From Kordia sp. SMS9 (GTDB lineage: Bacteria; Bacteroidota; Bacteroidia; Flavobacteriales; Flavobacteriaceae), in the NCBI RefSeq assembly GCF_003352465.1, contig NZ_CP031153.1:982465-1046464 (forward strand): a stretch of DNA of 64,000 bases. The letters are read 5' to 3'. A program made the translations under genes and the position numbers. The notes beneath the pieces are model-generated. The model saw nothing but the letters and a program-made list of their open reading frames with translations. It searched no databases and was not told where the DNA came from. This document shows, piece after piece, positions 29,792 to 37,898 of the stretch. Within the stretch, counting starts at the first letter, position 1. Every line of letters starts with the position of its first letter.

Positions 29792-30178
29792 CTAATATAC
29801 TTTCGTGTAAAAATACTCTTCGTTGTTTTCCATATCGACCAATAACAATACATCATCGTCTTGATCTTTTATGTCTTTTAGTTCGTAACATTTGGAAGAA
29901 TTGGCTTTATCATCTATAATTTTTACGAATAATGAATTAGATACGCCGTGCTTGTCACATGCTGTGGAAAGTGTGTAGTGATAGGGTTTGCTTTCTGTGT
30001 TTTCTGAATACGACTTTGCGATTCCATTTTGAAGAAATTCGATCGTATGCACAGGGTTTTCCTTTGATACCCAAGAACCTACAATCTCATTTTTTGGTGT
30101 TACAAAAGAAGTAACCACCATTAATATTACTAACAATATGGAAAGTGGAATAATGATTAATGGTCGATAACTTCTCAT
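29792..30178 (-). CDS. Hypothetical membrane-anchored protein
   Basis: A 128-residue protein with an N-terminal hydrophobic segment (PLIIIPLSILLVILMVVTSF) and a soluble remainder that starts ENEIVGSWVSKENPVHTIEF-like. The phrase IVGSWVSKENPVHTIEFLQN resembles the first strand of small lipocalin-like domains in Bacteroidetes. Function is unknown. It is followed by a repeat-rich gap and preceded by the BON-LysM gene on the same strand. Confidence 0.62.
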   Translation of the reverse strand: MRSYRPLIIIPLSILLVILMVVTSFVTPKNEIVGSWVSKENPVHTIEFLQNGIAKSYSENTESKPYHYTLSTACDKHGVSNSLFVKIIDDKANSSKCYELKDIKDQDDDVLLLVDMENNEEYFYTKVY

Positions 30179-30308
30179 ACTATTGGTTATTTATGACGCA
30201 ATATTAGGAAGTTTTCAAGATACAACACAAGGGGATTTTTCCCCTTTTTCATGGTTTTTTCACTACGGCTTGCCTGTAAATTCTTTACAAAAAAAGTATG
30301 TTATTTTG

Positions 30309-30791
30309 CTAGTTTTCTACAATAGGAATTCGCAATACTTGTCCAGGATAGATCAAATTAGGATCTTTGAGCATCGGTTTGTTGGCTTCAAAAATTTCAG
30401 GATATTTCATAGCATTTCCATAATATTGTTGTGCGATTTTCCCCAGCGTATCTCCTTTAGAAACCGTGTGAAATTGCGCTTCTGGTGCTTGATGCTTCAC
30501 GTCCATTTGATCGTTTACCATCGCAATTCCCATCGTATTTCCGACAACTAGAATTACTTTTTCTTTTGTAGATTGATCCATGGCTGTCCCAGAAATTGTT
30601 GCAGTATCTCCATCTAATGAAACACATAAATTTTCTACGTGTAAATCCAAATCGTGAATAGCTTCTGTAATGGCAGCTTCGGCTTTGGCACTTTCGTCAA
30701 CGCTAGCGGTTGTACTTTCGGTAGTAGTTTCTGCCGTTTTTGAGCCGAATAATTTGTCTCCTACATCTTTTATAAAAGCGAATAAACTCAT
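30309..30791 (-). CDS. BON-LysM domain protein (Kbp/YgaU-like)
   Basis: From the start MSLFAFIKDVGDKLFG it has 160 residues. A BON-like region (VENLCVSLDGDTATISGTA) is followed by a LysM domain with HTVSKGDTLGKIAQQYYGN and ending in IYPGQVLRIP. This is the layout of E. coli Kbp/YgaU, a potassium-binding cytoplasmic protein. There is no signal peptide, which agrees with a cytoplasmic role. The frame reaches 30854, but the family start is at 30791. Confidence 0.88.
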   Translation of the reverse strand: MSLFAFIKDVGDKLFGSKTAETTTESTTASVDESAKAEAAITEAIHDLDLHVENLCVSLDGDTATISGTAMDQSTKEKVILVVGNTMGIAMVNDQMDVKHQAPEAQFHTVSKGDTLGKIAQQYYGNAMKYPEIFEANKPMLKDPNLIYPGQVLRIPIVEN

Positions 30792-30995
30792 GTTTTTAGG
30801 TATTAGATTATGAGCTGTTTGTTTTTGAAACTTCTCAATACTTAGATCTGTCAACTAATTTATAAAAATAGCTTTGTAATTGAAAATGTTTTTGAGAATA
30901 TGCCTTTCGGCAGAAGGAACTTTGAGCTTTGTTTTGCCTAGAATATGGATAAAAATAGAGTGAGATTTATTTTCAGAAATATCTGATTCAATTCA

Positions 30996-31076
30996 GCAAG
31001 ACTCCGCTCTACAGCGGAGTTAGTTCGACTTGCACCATTGTATGCGCCTTCGGCTTTACAATAGTGAGTCTCACTA
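30996..31076 (-). repeat. REP-like unit related to the ilv-leader tandem repeat
   Basis: GACTCCGCTCTACAGCGGAG is a hairpin equivalent to the CCCGCTCTGCAGCGGG hairpin at 12784. It is followed by the linker TTAGTTCGACTTGCA (GTTCAACTTGCAG at 12805) and a second hairpin with CACCATTGTA and TACAATAGTG arms around GCGCCTTCGGC. As at 13090, the unit abuts a terminator through the phrase TTTTTAGTGAGACTCA read on the minus strand. Confidence 0.7.
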
Positions 31077-31114
31077 AAAAGAAACAGCCTTTACACGAGT
31101 GCAAAGACTGTTTC
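31074..31114 (-). terminator. Terminator of the lipoprotein gene at 31148
   Basis: On the minus strand GAAACAGTCTTTGCAC pairs with GTGTAAAGGCTGTTTC, followed by TTTTTAG. The stem is long with two mismatches. Confidence 0.78.
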
Positions 31115-31147
31115 TAAACTAAATAACCAACCAAAGTCTTTATATTT

Positions 31148-32092
31148 TTATTTCTTAAAGTCTTCTTTGTTGAACACTTTATTGATAATTTTTTTACGTT
31201 TTTTATCGGTTTGTTTCAATTTGGTAGTGCTTCCATCGGTGGATGGTCGTAAAAACTGAATATAACCTCTTCCTTGAAACTCATAGGTTGTTCCTGAATC
31301 TGGATGAAATAACTCTATTGTTTCGTCATTAATAACGTTCAATTCAAAGTATTCATTGTCCAAGTAATCATAATCTAATGTTAAAACTTTCGAGTATGGA
31401 TCGCCTTGTACATCATACACGGTATAAATTCCTTCATAATCGTATACTACATTGGCAACTGGCGTATCTGCAGGATCTGTAGATGATAAAAAAGTATCGT
31501 CATTTCCACCCGCTAAGAACGTTAAGAAGTTTTCATTGTCAAACTCATTCAACATGCCTTCTTGACTTGTAAATGTTTTATTCCACGCCGTAAATTCTTG
31601 TAATAAATAGTGAATGTTATCATAGAATACAAAGTCATAATCAAAATTTGAACGCTGATATCCTGTCAAGAAATAACTGGTATCTGTAAGACTATCATAC
31701 AAACGGATTCTATTCACTCCAATTTGATCTACAAATAGTGGATAAAAACCATCAATATCATGATCAATATTTACGGTATCAAAATTCGTCCCAAAAACTC
31801 CCACATCAATTCCATAGCCATTTCCATTGGTTCCTATTCCCGAAATATTATTGTTGGCATACAACACACCGTTGATAAATGATACGGTAAATGCGCGTTG
31901 TAAAAATGGAACTTCGCCATTTCCTGTAGTTTGATTAATGTTTACATACCACAATTCATACGAGTTCAATAATTGATTTAACGAAATCCCTGGCTCGTCG
32001 ATAATTGGGTCTTCTACCAAAACTTCTGTGTAACATGAAGTCATGGTAACACTAAATAGTGCCATTGCTAAAAGTAATTTTATAGTCTTCAT
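31148..32092 (-). CDS. Hypothetical lipoprotein
   Basis: A 314-residue protein with a lipoprotein signal peptide (MKTIKLLLAMALFSVTMTSC; the cysteine is residue 20). The mature part is rich in Asp, Tyr and Phe and strand-forming, ending in a very basic tail (KLKQTDKKRKKIINKVF). I know similar lipoproteins from flavobacteria but no function for them. It is a single gene with its own terminator. TAnnTTTG boxes upstream on this strand were not evident. Confidence 0.75.
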   Translation of the reverse strand: MKTIKLLLAMALFSVTMTSCYTEVLVEDPIIDEPGISLNQLLNSYELWYVNINQTTGNGEVPFLQRAFTVSFINGVLYANNNISGIGTNGNGYGIDVGVFGTNFDTVNIDHDIDGFYPLFVDQIGVNRIRLYDSLTDTSYFLTGYQRSNFDYDFVFYDNIHYLLQEFTAWNKTFTSQEGMLNEFDNENFLTFLAGGNDDTFLSSTDPADTPVANVVYDYEGIYTVYDVQGDPYSKVLTLDYDYLDNEYFELNVINDETIELFHPDSGTTYEFQGRGYIQFLRPSTDGSTTKLKQTDKKRKKIINKVFNKEDFKK

Positions 32093-32217
32093 AAGCCAAT
32101 CGTTTAAAGTTGTTGTATAGTTACTGTCAAAACGTGTGCCAAAATGATAACTTACTGAGTATCAACCATGCTTTTAGAACGATATTTTTGTATTTTTGAA
32201 TCATAGATCAACCTTTT

Positions 32218-33219
32218 ATGGACAACGAATTAAAATACGCCGTTTTTGGAGCAGGAAGTTGGGCAACTGCCATCGTAAAAATGCTTTGTGAAAATTTAGA
32301 CGAAGTTGGTTGGTATATGCGAAGTGTGTATACCAAAGAGCATTTACTAAAAGAACAACACAATCCAAGTTACTTGAGTTCGGTAGAATTTAATACGGAT
32401 AAATTGAAATTAAGCAACGATTTTGATGAAATTGCTGCCTATGCTGATGTCTTAATTTTTGTGATTCCTTCCGCATTTATTTATGACGAATTGCAAAAGC
32501 TAACCGTTGATATTAAAGACAAAGTTGTTGTTTCTGCCGTCAAGGGAATCATTCCAGAATCGGGATTGTTAGTGGGCGAGCATTTTCATGACATTTATAA
32601 AATTCCTTTTGAAAATATTGCGGTAATTGCAGGTCCGTGTCATGCAGAAGAAGTCGCGCTGGAACGTTTGTCCTATTTAACGATTTCTTGTGCCGATCAA
32701 GAAAAAGCACAGACAATTGCAGATACATTATCGAGCAATTATATCAAAACAAAAATCAGCGATGATGTTATTGGTACGGAATACGCCGTAATGCTGAAAA
32801 ATATTTATGCCATTGCTGCGGGAATTGCACACGGATTGGGTTACGGAGATAATTTCCAAAGTGTATTGATGAGCAATGCCATTCGCGAAATGAAACGTTT
32901 TATCAAAAAAGTACACAAGATGAAACGCAACATTAATAACTCTGCGTATTTGGGCGATTTACTCGTGACAGGCTATTCGGTTTTTTCTCGAAATCGGATG
33001 TTTGGAAACATGGTTGGAAAAGGCTACACGGTAAAATCTGCACAGATGGAAATGAACATGGTTGCCGAAGGATATTACGCTACCAAAAGTGCTTTTTTAC
33101 TCAATCAAGAAAACGAAAAGAAAACACAAATTCCTATTATTGACGCGGTATACGCAATTTTATATCAGAACAAAAATCCTAAAAAAATCTTTAAGAAATT
33201 GACGGATAAGCTTGATTAG
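32218..33219 (+). CDS. gpsA: Glycerol-3-phosphate dehydrogenase (NAD(P)+)
   Basis: Reduces dihydroxyacetone phosphate to sn-glycerol 3-phosphate for phospholipid synthesis. The 333-residue protein has the Rossmann motif VFGAGSWATA at residues 9-18, the AGPCHAEEV motif, and the catalytic lysine region EYAVMLKNIYAIAAGIAHGLG. Two TATTTTTG boxes lie at 32183-32190 and 32191-32198, the second well placed as a -7 element. Confidence 0.94.
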   Translation: MDNELKYAVFGAGSWATAIVKMLCENLDEVGWYMRSVYTKEHLLKEQHNPSYLSSVEFNTDKLKLSNDFDEIAAYADVLIFVIPSAFIYDELQKLTVDIKDKVVVSAVKGIIPESGLLVGEHFHDIYKIPFENIAVIAGPCHAEEVALERLSYLTISCADQEKAQTIADTLSSNYIKTKISDDVIGTEYAVMLKNIYAIAAGIAHGLGYGDNFQSVLMSNAIREMKRFIKKVHKMKRNINNSAYLGDLLVTGYSVFSRNRMFGNMVGKGYTVKSAQMEMNMVAEGYYATKSAFLLNQENEKKTQIPIIDAVYAILYQNKNPKKIFKKLTDKLD

Positions 33220-33370
33220 TTACAATGTAAAAGTGTATCAATTTTTTAATGTAGCAATGTTTTTTTGATTTGAAAATGTGCTAATTTGAAAATGTGCTAA
33301 TTTGAAAATTGGTTTTTGCTTGCGCGGAAATGACTTCGGTAATTTTTAACGCTCCATTATATTTAGAAAT

Positions 33371-33409
33371 GTCTTTGCGAGAATTTTGTAAAAATTCGTT
33401 GCAATCTGT
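33371..33409. repeat. Dispersed element of the TCATTGCGA...GCAATCTG family, copy 1
   Basis: GTCTTTGCGAGAATTTTG is followed by TTCGTTGCAATCTGT. Related copies lie at 34123-34156, 34836-34877 and 34889-34916. Similar sequences are widespread between genes in flavobacteria, as far as I know. Confidence 0.55.
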
Positions 33410-33437
33410 CTCTTTGTGTCAAGAATTCTTTTTTCAA

Positions 33438-33747
33438 TTACATACTTTGTAACGTCTTTTGCAATATCTCTGGATTTTTTTGGTTGTTCCAAAATAGAAG
33501 CAATGCAATCCTATTTTGATTAGGATATATTCTATAAAATACTGTTGTTTGTTTTGAGATCACTAGTGTTGTTGGTTGCATATTTCTTTCCTTCAATAAT
33601 ACTACAAGAAAGGTTTTCAATACACTCATTTACAAGATTGACAAAAGCGTTCACTTCTTTTAAAGTCCATTTTGATTTGATAAAATCTAACTCATCAAAA
33701 TATGAATACTTGGCATACGATGTCCACGAAACAATTATTTTGGACAT
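33438..33747 (-). pseudogene. Frameshifted ParE/RelE-family toxin
   Basis: The start MSKIIVSWTSYAKYSYFDEL and the helix KWTLKEVNAFVNLVNECIENL fit a ParE-type toxin. At about 33570-33595 the reading frame must change: the second half, LVISKQTTVFYRI and LLLFWNNQKNPE, is in another frame and ends at 33438. In this family those two halves form one chain of about 100 residues. A single-base indel (or sequencing error) separates them. The first frame ends after 71 residues without the C-terminal strands, so the toxin is probably inactive. It follows the antitoxin gene by three bases. Confidence 0.75.
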
Positions 33748-33750
33748 ATA

Positions 33751-33996
33751 TTACTTGGTAAGATTATATTTTTTACGCACATCTTCCATGACTTTGTCAT
33801 GTGGAATAAGTTCACCTCGATCAGCTTGCGCGACACTTTCTGTAAGTAATTCTTGGATAGGAGTTGGCAATTCTTGGAAAGACTCTGGATGTTGCAACTT
33901 ATTTTTTTGGGCAAAATCAAAAACCTCCTTTAAATAAGATACATTATCTGTATTTAAAAGCTGCATTATTTTATCTCTTAACTCTATTGCTCCCAT
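33751..33996 (-). CDS. Antitoxin of a ParE/RelE-type module
   Basis: An 81-residue protein starting MGAIELRDKIMQLLN and containing ADRGELIPHDKVMEDVRKKY, the usual C-terminal motif of antitoxins paired with ParE-type toxins in Bacteroidetes. The gene is intact and sits directly upstream of the broken toxin. It would bind the toxin and probably its own promoter. Confidence 0.78.
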   Translation of the reverse strand: MGAIELRDKIMQLLNTDNVSYLKEVFDFAQKNKLQHPESFQELPTPIQELLTESVAQADRGELIPHDKVMEDVRKKYNLTK

Positions 33997-34082
33997 TATT
34001 GTAAGTCTATACTATCAAATATACATAAATTATGGTAAATCAGTTATATATATTATTTGTTTGAAAATTAGTTTCAACTATT

Positions 34083-34257
34083 GCGTGAAGGATAGAGGCG
34101 ACATCCTTTTTTGTTTTTGATACGTAATTACGAGGAGTTTGCGACGAAGTAATCTGCTACTAAAGAAACAGAGTGCCACAACAAGGTAGAAATTTGTCTT
34201 GCAATGACTGATTTCAAAAAAGATAGAGACGATAGCCTGACCGTTTTCGGGCACGCC
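34083..34257 (+). repeat. Structured dispersed element, family B, copy 1
   Basis: It begins GCGTGAAGGATAGAGGCGAC, with a GGAT/ATCC hairpin followed by a T-run. The other end reads AAAAAAGATAGAGACGATAG and CCTGACCGTTTTCGGGCACGCC. The middle is occupied by another repeat. A second copy, in opposite orientation and with a shorter middle, lies at 55886-55962. Elements of this look are common between genes in Bacteroidetes. Confidence 0.65.
34123..34156 (+). repeat. TCATTGCGA...GCAATCTG family, copy 2, nested
   Basis: CGTAATTACGAGGAGTTTGC is followed by GACGAAGTAATCTG. It lies inside the family B element, which suggests one element inserted into another. Confidence 0.6.
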
Positions 34258-34302
34258 ATTATTTGTATTGAATGATTAAATGATGTTGTGAATTAGAAGT
34301 AC

Positions 34303-34354
34303 TTCTCGATACAATTTTTCTCCATTTTATTACGAAAAACCACTCGAAGTGACG
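34303..34354 (+). repeat. Dispersed intergenic repeat, family A, copy 5
   Basis: TTCTCGATACAATTTTTC at the left end and CACTCGAAGTGACG at the right end, with a short interior. Confidence 0.72.
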
Positions 34355-34417
34355 TGCAGGAATTATACAGTCTTACGTCTAAAAACGCACACTGAGCCTG
34401 TCGGAAGTGAAGCAAGT

Positions 34418-34813
34418 CTACTTCACCAAAATTCCTTTGGTATTCATCAGTGGAATCGGCTGAAAAGCGTTTTTGTTGATGGTGTTTTTTCTGAAAAGAT
34501 ACTTTTTGTCATACATCTTGTTTCCCTCAAAAAAGGTAACGCGAAATTCATTGTTCAATTCGAATACATCTTCCTGCATCCATTCGGCTTTGGCGTATGA
34601 TTTTGCTGGTAATTTTGCCAGTTTGTGTCGCATGGTCGATGTTTCTCTGTCCGCATCGTAACCGCGTGAAACGATCAAAATCATTTCCAAATCTACGTCT
34701 TTGTCGTTGATAATGTACACATTCCAATCGTCCGTTTTGTAAATGTCGTTGTATTCTTGTACAACTGCCATATACACACCTTCAACTTTTGGAATTTCAA
34801 TGTCTCTTTTCAT
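34418..34813 (-). CDS. Hypothetical protein
   Basis: From MKRDIEIPKVEGVYMAVVQE the protein has 131 residues. It is soluble, with mixed strands and helices and no signal peptide. Conserved-looking phrases are IVSRGYDADRETSTMRHKLA and NNEFRVTFFEGNKMYDKKYL. I have seen this type of protein beside pheS in flavobacteria, but I know no function. It lies after pheS on the same strand. Confidence 0.65.
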   Translation of the reverse strand: MKRDIEIPKVEGVYMAVVQEYNDIYKTDDWNVYIINDKDVDLEMILIVSRGYDADRETSTMRHKLAKLPAKSYAKAEWMQEDVFELNNEFRVTFFEGNKMYDKKYLFRKNTINKNAFQPIPLMNTKGILVK

Positions 34814-34835
34814 ACTGAATATCATTATGGGATTT

Positions 34836-34916
34836 CGTCATTGCGATACTTTTGTAAAAAAGTAGTGGCAATCTGTGTCTACAAAAAACAGATTACTTCG
34901 CTATGCTCGTAATGAT
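34836..34916. repeat. Two opposed TCATTGCGA/GCAATCTG elements
   Basis: CGTCATTGCGATACTTTTG through GCAATCTGTG (34836-34877) is followed by the reverse-oriented CAGATTACTTCGCTATGCTC and GTAATGA (34889-34916). The pair can form a large hairpin. It lies between pheS and the downstream hypothetical gene. Confidence 0.6.
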
Positions 34917-34923
34917 GTTTTGA

Positions 34924-35943
34924 TTACAACGCTGATTTGAATTGCGCTAAGAAACGCACATCATTTTCACTCAACAAACGAATGTCGCCAATTTGGTATA
35001 ACAACATCGCAATACGATCAATTCCAACACCAAACGCAAAACCTGAATATTCCTCTGGATCAATGTCACAATTGGTCAATACATTCGGGTCAACCATTCC
35101 GCAACCGCCAATTTCTAACCAACCTGTTCCTTTGGTAATTTTATAATCGGTTTCCGTTTCCAATCCCCAATACACATCAATTTCTGCACTTGGCTCCGTG
35201 AATGGGAAATACGATGGACGCAAGCGAATTTGTGACTTGCCAAAGAGTTCTTTTGTAAAATGTTGAAGCGTTTGTTTTAAATCAGCAAAGCTTACTTCTT
35301 TGTCAATATACAAGCCTTCTACTTGGTGGAAAAAGCAGTGAGAACGTGCCGAAATCGCTTCATTACGATATACTCTTCCTGGAGAAATGGTACGAATTGG
35401 TGGTTTGTTATTTTCCATATAACGCACTTGCACCGAGCTTGTATGCGTTCGTAATAAAATATCAGGATTTGTTTGAATGAAAAACGTATCCTGCATATCG
35501 CGCGCTGGATGATATTCTGGAAGATTCAACGCCGTAAAGTTATGCCAATCGTCTTCAATTTCAGGTCCGTCAGACACATCAAAACCAATGCGAGAAAAGA
35601 TATCGGTAATTTGATTTTTTACCAACGAGATCGGATGACGTGCCCCAATTTCAATTGGTTGTGCCGGACGTGTTAAATCGCCATACACACCTTTATCTTC
35701 TGCATTATTTTCCAACGCTTCTTTCAAGGCGTTGACTTTTTCTTGCGCAGCTTTTTGCAATTGGTTAACAACCTGGCCAAAATCTTTCTTCTGTTCGTTT
35801 GGAACATTTTTAAACTCCGCAAAAAACTGTTTGAGCAACCCTTTTTTACCTAAGTATTTGATTCTGAAATTTTCTATATCTTCTTTTGCTTGTGTTGTAA
35901 ATTTTTCAACCTCAGCAATATGTTCCTTGATCTTATCTATCAT
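34924..35943 (-). CDS. pheS: Phenylalanyl-tRNA synthetase alpha subunit
   Basis: Charges tRNA-Phe together with PheT, which is not in this window. The 339-residue class II catalytic subunit has the N-terminal coiled-coil tRNA-binding arm (residues 1-90), motif 2 around GRVYRNEAISARSHCFFHQ and motif 3 in FAFGVGIDRIAMLLY. Length and order are normal. Confidence 0.96.
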   Translation of the reverse strand: MIDKIKEHIAEVEKFTTQAKEDIENFRIKYLGKKGLLKQFFAEFKNVPNEQKKDFGQVVNQLQKAAQEKVNALKEALENNAEDKGVYGDLTRPAQPIEIGARHPISLVKNQITDIFSRIGFDVSDGPEIEDDWHNFTALNLPEYHPARDMQDTFFIQTNPDILLRTHTSSVQVRYMENNKPPIRTISPGRVYRNEAISARSHCFFHQVEGLYIDKEVSFADLKQTLQHFTKELFGKSQIRLRPSYFPFTEPSAEIDVYWGLETETDYKITKGTGWLEIGGCGMVDPNVLTNCDIDPEEYSGFAFGVGIDRIAMLLYQIGDIRLLSENDVRFLAQFKSAL

Positions 35944-35985
35944 GACGATATCTTGATTTAGCTTGCAAATTTAGAAAAAACTAGC

Positions 35986-36342
35986 TTATTGAATGTATTC
36001 CTTCTCTAAAAAGTAGTTGACAATGGCTTCTTTCATCAAAATAGTCTGTTCGCCAGCTTTCAATACAGGCAATTCTTCTTTGAATGTATAATGCGGCCAA
36101 CCTTCGTCGTCAAAATAGTCGAATTCGTAATAGCCATACGGTTCCAACAGGCGACAAATAGCAATATGCATCAAGTTAACTTTATCATCTTTTTTGAACG
36201 CGCGATGAATTTGCCCAAGCTCTTGAACACCAATTAAATAAATAATTGCATCTAAATCGAGTGTATCGCCTTCTGCAAATTGAAGCGTTAATTTTTCAAC
36301 TACGCTATTCCAACGTTGTTTTAATTCTTCGTCTCGTGCCAT
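35986..36342 (-). CDS. Hypothetical protein upstream of pheS
   Basis: A soluble 118-residue protein starting MARDEELKQRWNSVVEKLTL. It is acidic and helical in the first half, and contains CRLLEPYGYYEFDYFDDEGW. I do not recognise a named domain. It is 42 bases upstream of pheS on the same strand and may share a message with it. Confidence 0.7.
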   Translation of the reverse strand: MARDEELKQRWNSVVEKLTLQFAEGDTLDLDAIIYLIGVQELGQIHRAFKKDDKVNLMHIAICRLLEPYGYYEFDYFDDEGWPHYTFKEELPVLKAGEQTILMKEAIVNYFLEKEYIQ

Positions 36343-36681
36343 TTTTTCTTTCTTTTCCGCCGTAAAGGTACATAAGTTTGTGAAATTGTTTGTATTTCTT
36401 GGGGAAAGTTAGAGTTAGGTGAGAATGACTTAAAAAATTTCTAAAAAAAACCTAACTTCCTATTGAAATTAACCCTTGTCAACTTCGGGCAGTCGAGAAG
36501 CTAAACAAAATATACATTTCTATGGAATCTCTATAGCTTCGCAAGGTATTTTCAGTAATATTCGAAGTGACATTTGTACTTAAAAAAATCATACCAACCA
36601 ATTTTACAGCATTTTAGCTTATATAGAAGCACAATAAAAAGTTACAAATAGTTGTTCTATATTTGTTAAAACTCGATACTT
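36343..36681. other. Divergent gap before cvpA-like gene
   Basis: A 339-base AT-rich gap. TATATTTG at 36658-36665 is a perfect TAnnTTTG -7 box for the cvpA-like gene, without a clear -33 box. An ATTCGAAGTGACA phrase at about 36560 is a remnant of the family A repeat. Nothing else is evident. Confidence 0.5.
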
Positions 36682-37275
36682 ATGAATTTTATTGACATTA
36701 TTTTAGGCGGTGTAATTGTATTTGGCTTTGCGCGCGGACTCATGAAAGGGCTTTTTGTGGAAATTGCTTCTCTTGTGGCGTTGGTTGTTGGATTGTACGG
36801 CGCGATTCACTTTTCGTACTTTGCTGGCGAGTTTTTAGTAGATAATTTCCCTTCTTGGGAAGAAAAATATGTCAATCTAGCCGCATTTGCCATTACTTTT
36901 ATTGTAATTTTAGTCGCTGTTACTATGGCTGGAAAGTTATTGACAAAAGTTGCTGATTTTGCTTCGCTAGGAATTTTAAACAAGATTTTAGGTGGCGCTT
37001 TCGGCGGATTGAAAATGGCAGTGATTATTGGTGCTGCGTTGGTGTTTTTTGAACGTACCAATAATACGATGGAGTTTGTAGAACAAGACACCATTGAGGG
37101 TTCTGCATTGTATAAACCTGTAAAAAATGTTGGCGGATTTGTGTTTGCGTTTGTGTTAGAAGAAACTAATAAAAGTGATGTATTAAATTCTTTCAAAACC
37201 GATTCCTCCAAATCGACAGATGACAAAAAAGCGCAGGAAAACGATTTAAAAGAGATTGAAGAAAACGAAAACTAA
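36682..37275 (+). CDS. CvpA-family membrane protein
   Basis: A 197-residue protein with four membrane segments starting FIDIILGGVIVFGFARGLMKG, followed by GLYGAIHFSYF and a second pair around residues 55-120. The C-terminal third is charged and cytoplasmic (KTDSSKSTDDKKAQEND). The fold matches CvpA, which is linked to colicin V production and envelope stress in enteric bacteria. The role here is unknown. Confidence 0.83.
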   Translation: MNFIDIILGGVIVFGFARGLMKGLFVEIASLVALVVGLYGAIHFSYFAGEFLVDNFPSWEEKYVNLAAFAITFIVILVAVTMAGKLLTKVADFASLGILNKILGGAFGGLKMAVIIGAALVFFERTNNTMEFVEQDTIEGSALYKPVKNVGGFVFAFVLEETNKSDVLNSFKTDSSKSTDDKKAQENDLKEIEENEN

Positions 37276-37280
37276 ACTGT

Positions 37281-37406
37281 ATGTGTGAAAAATGTGTGTC
37301 GCCCGAAATTCAGCATGAGTTTCATGAGAGAACCATCAAACCTTTGCAGGCGAAGTTGACGCTAAAAACTTTGAAAAAGAAGCCAAATAACGTAACGAAA
37401 ACCTAA
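37281..37406 (+). CDS. Possible 41-residue small protein
   Basis: The frame starts MCEKCVSPEIQHEFHERT and ends in a basic tail. The MCEKC start resembles the MCEHC start of the next gene, so it may be a small metal-binding peptide or a leftover of a duplicated zinc-ribbon start. It lies 5 bases after the cvpA-like stop. Evidence is thin. Confidence 0.25.
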   Translation: MCEKCVSPEIQHEFHERTIKPLQAKLTLKTLKKKPNNVTKT

Positions 37407-37444
37407 AAAGAACTACTTATAGACCAAAATTACATTCCTATTTT

Positions 37445-37864
37445 ATGTGTGAACATTGCTCCGGTTTTTCGACAGAACGTTTTTTTTCAGAAAAAGATTT
37501 TATGGCCTTTGAAAAAGCTTTGGAAAAAAAGCTTGTCGATGGTACGTTTGTCCGTATTGTAAACACGAATCAATTGGCGCAAAGTTCGCTAGAAACTACA
37601 TTTCAATGTACGCATTGTGATACTGAATGGATTTTATCTGTCCCAGATACAGATAGCGAGTGGCAAGGTTATTTTTTACCAAATGATCAGTTGACCGAAT
37701 ACGAAGAATACGATTATCAATCTGAACAATCTACTTTCCAAACAAATTTTAAAGGTGGCAAAGGAAATTGTGGTTGCTGTTTGGGTCTGTTTTTAGGCTT
37801 CGTTTTCCTAATTATTTACATTGTGTACAGTTTCTTTGATTTTATTTTAGGCTTGTTTTTTTAG
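37445..37864 (+). CDS. Hypothetical zinc-ribbon-like membrane-anchored protein
   Basis: A 139-residue protein with a possible metal site: MCEHC at residues 1-5 and CTHC at about 58-61. Near the C-terminus GNCGCCLGLFLGFVFLIIYI begins a membrane segment with three cysteines, and the last 30 residues are almost wholly hydrophobic. It would be tail-anchored with a cytoplasmic zinc ribbon. The family is not recognised. It is followed by the convergent SulP gene. Confidence 0.65.
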   Translation: MCEHCSGFSTERFFSEKDFMAFEKALEKKLVDGTFVRIVNTNQLAQSSLETTFQCTHCDTEWILSVPDTDSEWQGYFLPNDQLTEYEEYDYQSEQSTFQTNFKGGKGNCGCCLGLFLGFVFLIIYIVYSFFDFILGLFF

Positions 37865-37898
37865 ATAAACTGAATTATAGCGATCAAACAGCGAAAAA

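Larger units (their letters stand above)
30792..31147. other. Gap with a REP-like element and terminator
   Basis: This 356-base gap contains the single REP-like unit at 30996-31076 and the terminator at 31074-31114. The remainder (30792-30990) shows no gene or clear promoter to me. Confidence 0.6.
33997..34417. other. Repeat-rich gap with nested elements
   Basis: This 421-base stretch has no gene. It contains the GCGTGAAGGAT...GGGCACGCC element (34083-34257), which is interrupted by a CGTAATTACGAGGAG copy (34123-34156), then a family A repeat (34303-34354). It looks like an insertion hotspot next to the dead toxin gene. Confidence 0.65.

Noticed and set aside
30229-30249. Terminator AAGGGGATTTTTCCCCTTTTT
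   Set aside because: The T-run is on the plus strand, but both flanking genes are on the minus strand and there is no plus-strand gene to terminate.
33532-33747. Intact 71-residue ParE toxin
   Set aside because: The C-terminal strands of the family are missing and found in the next frame downstream, so a frameshifted pseudogene explains the data better.
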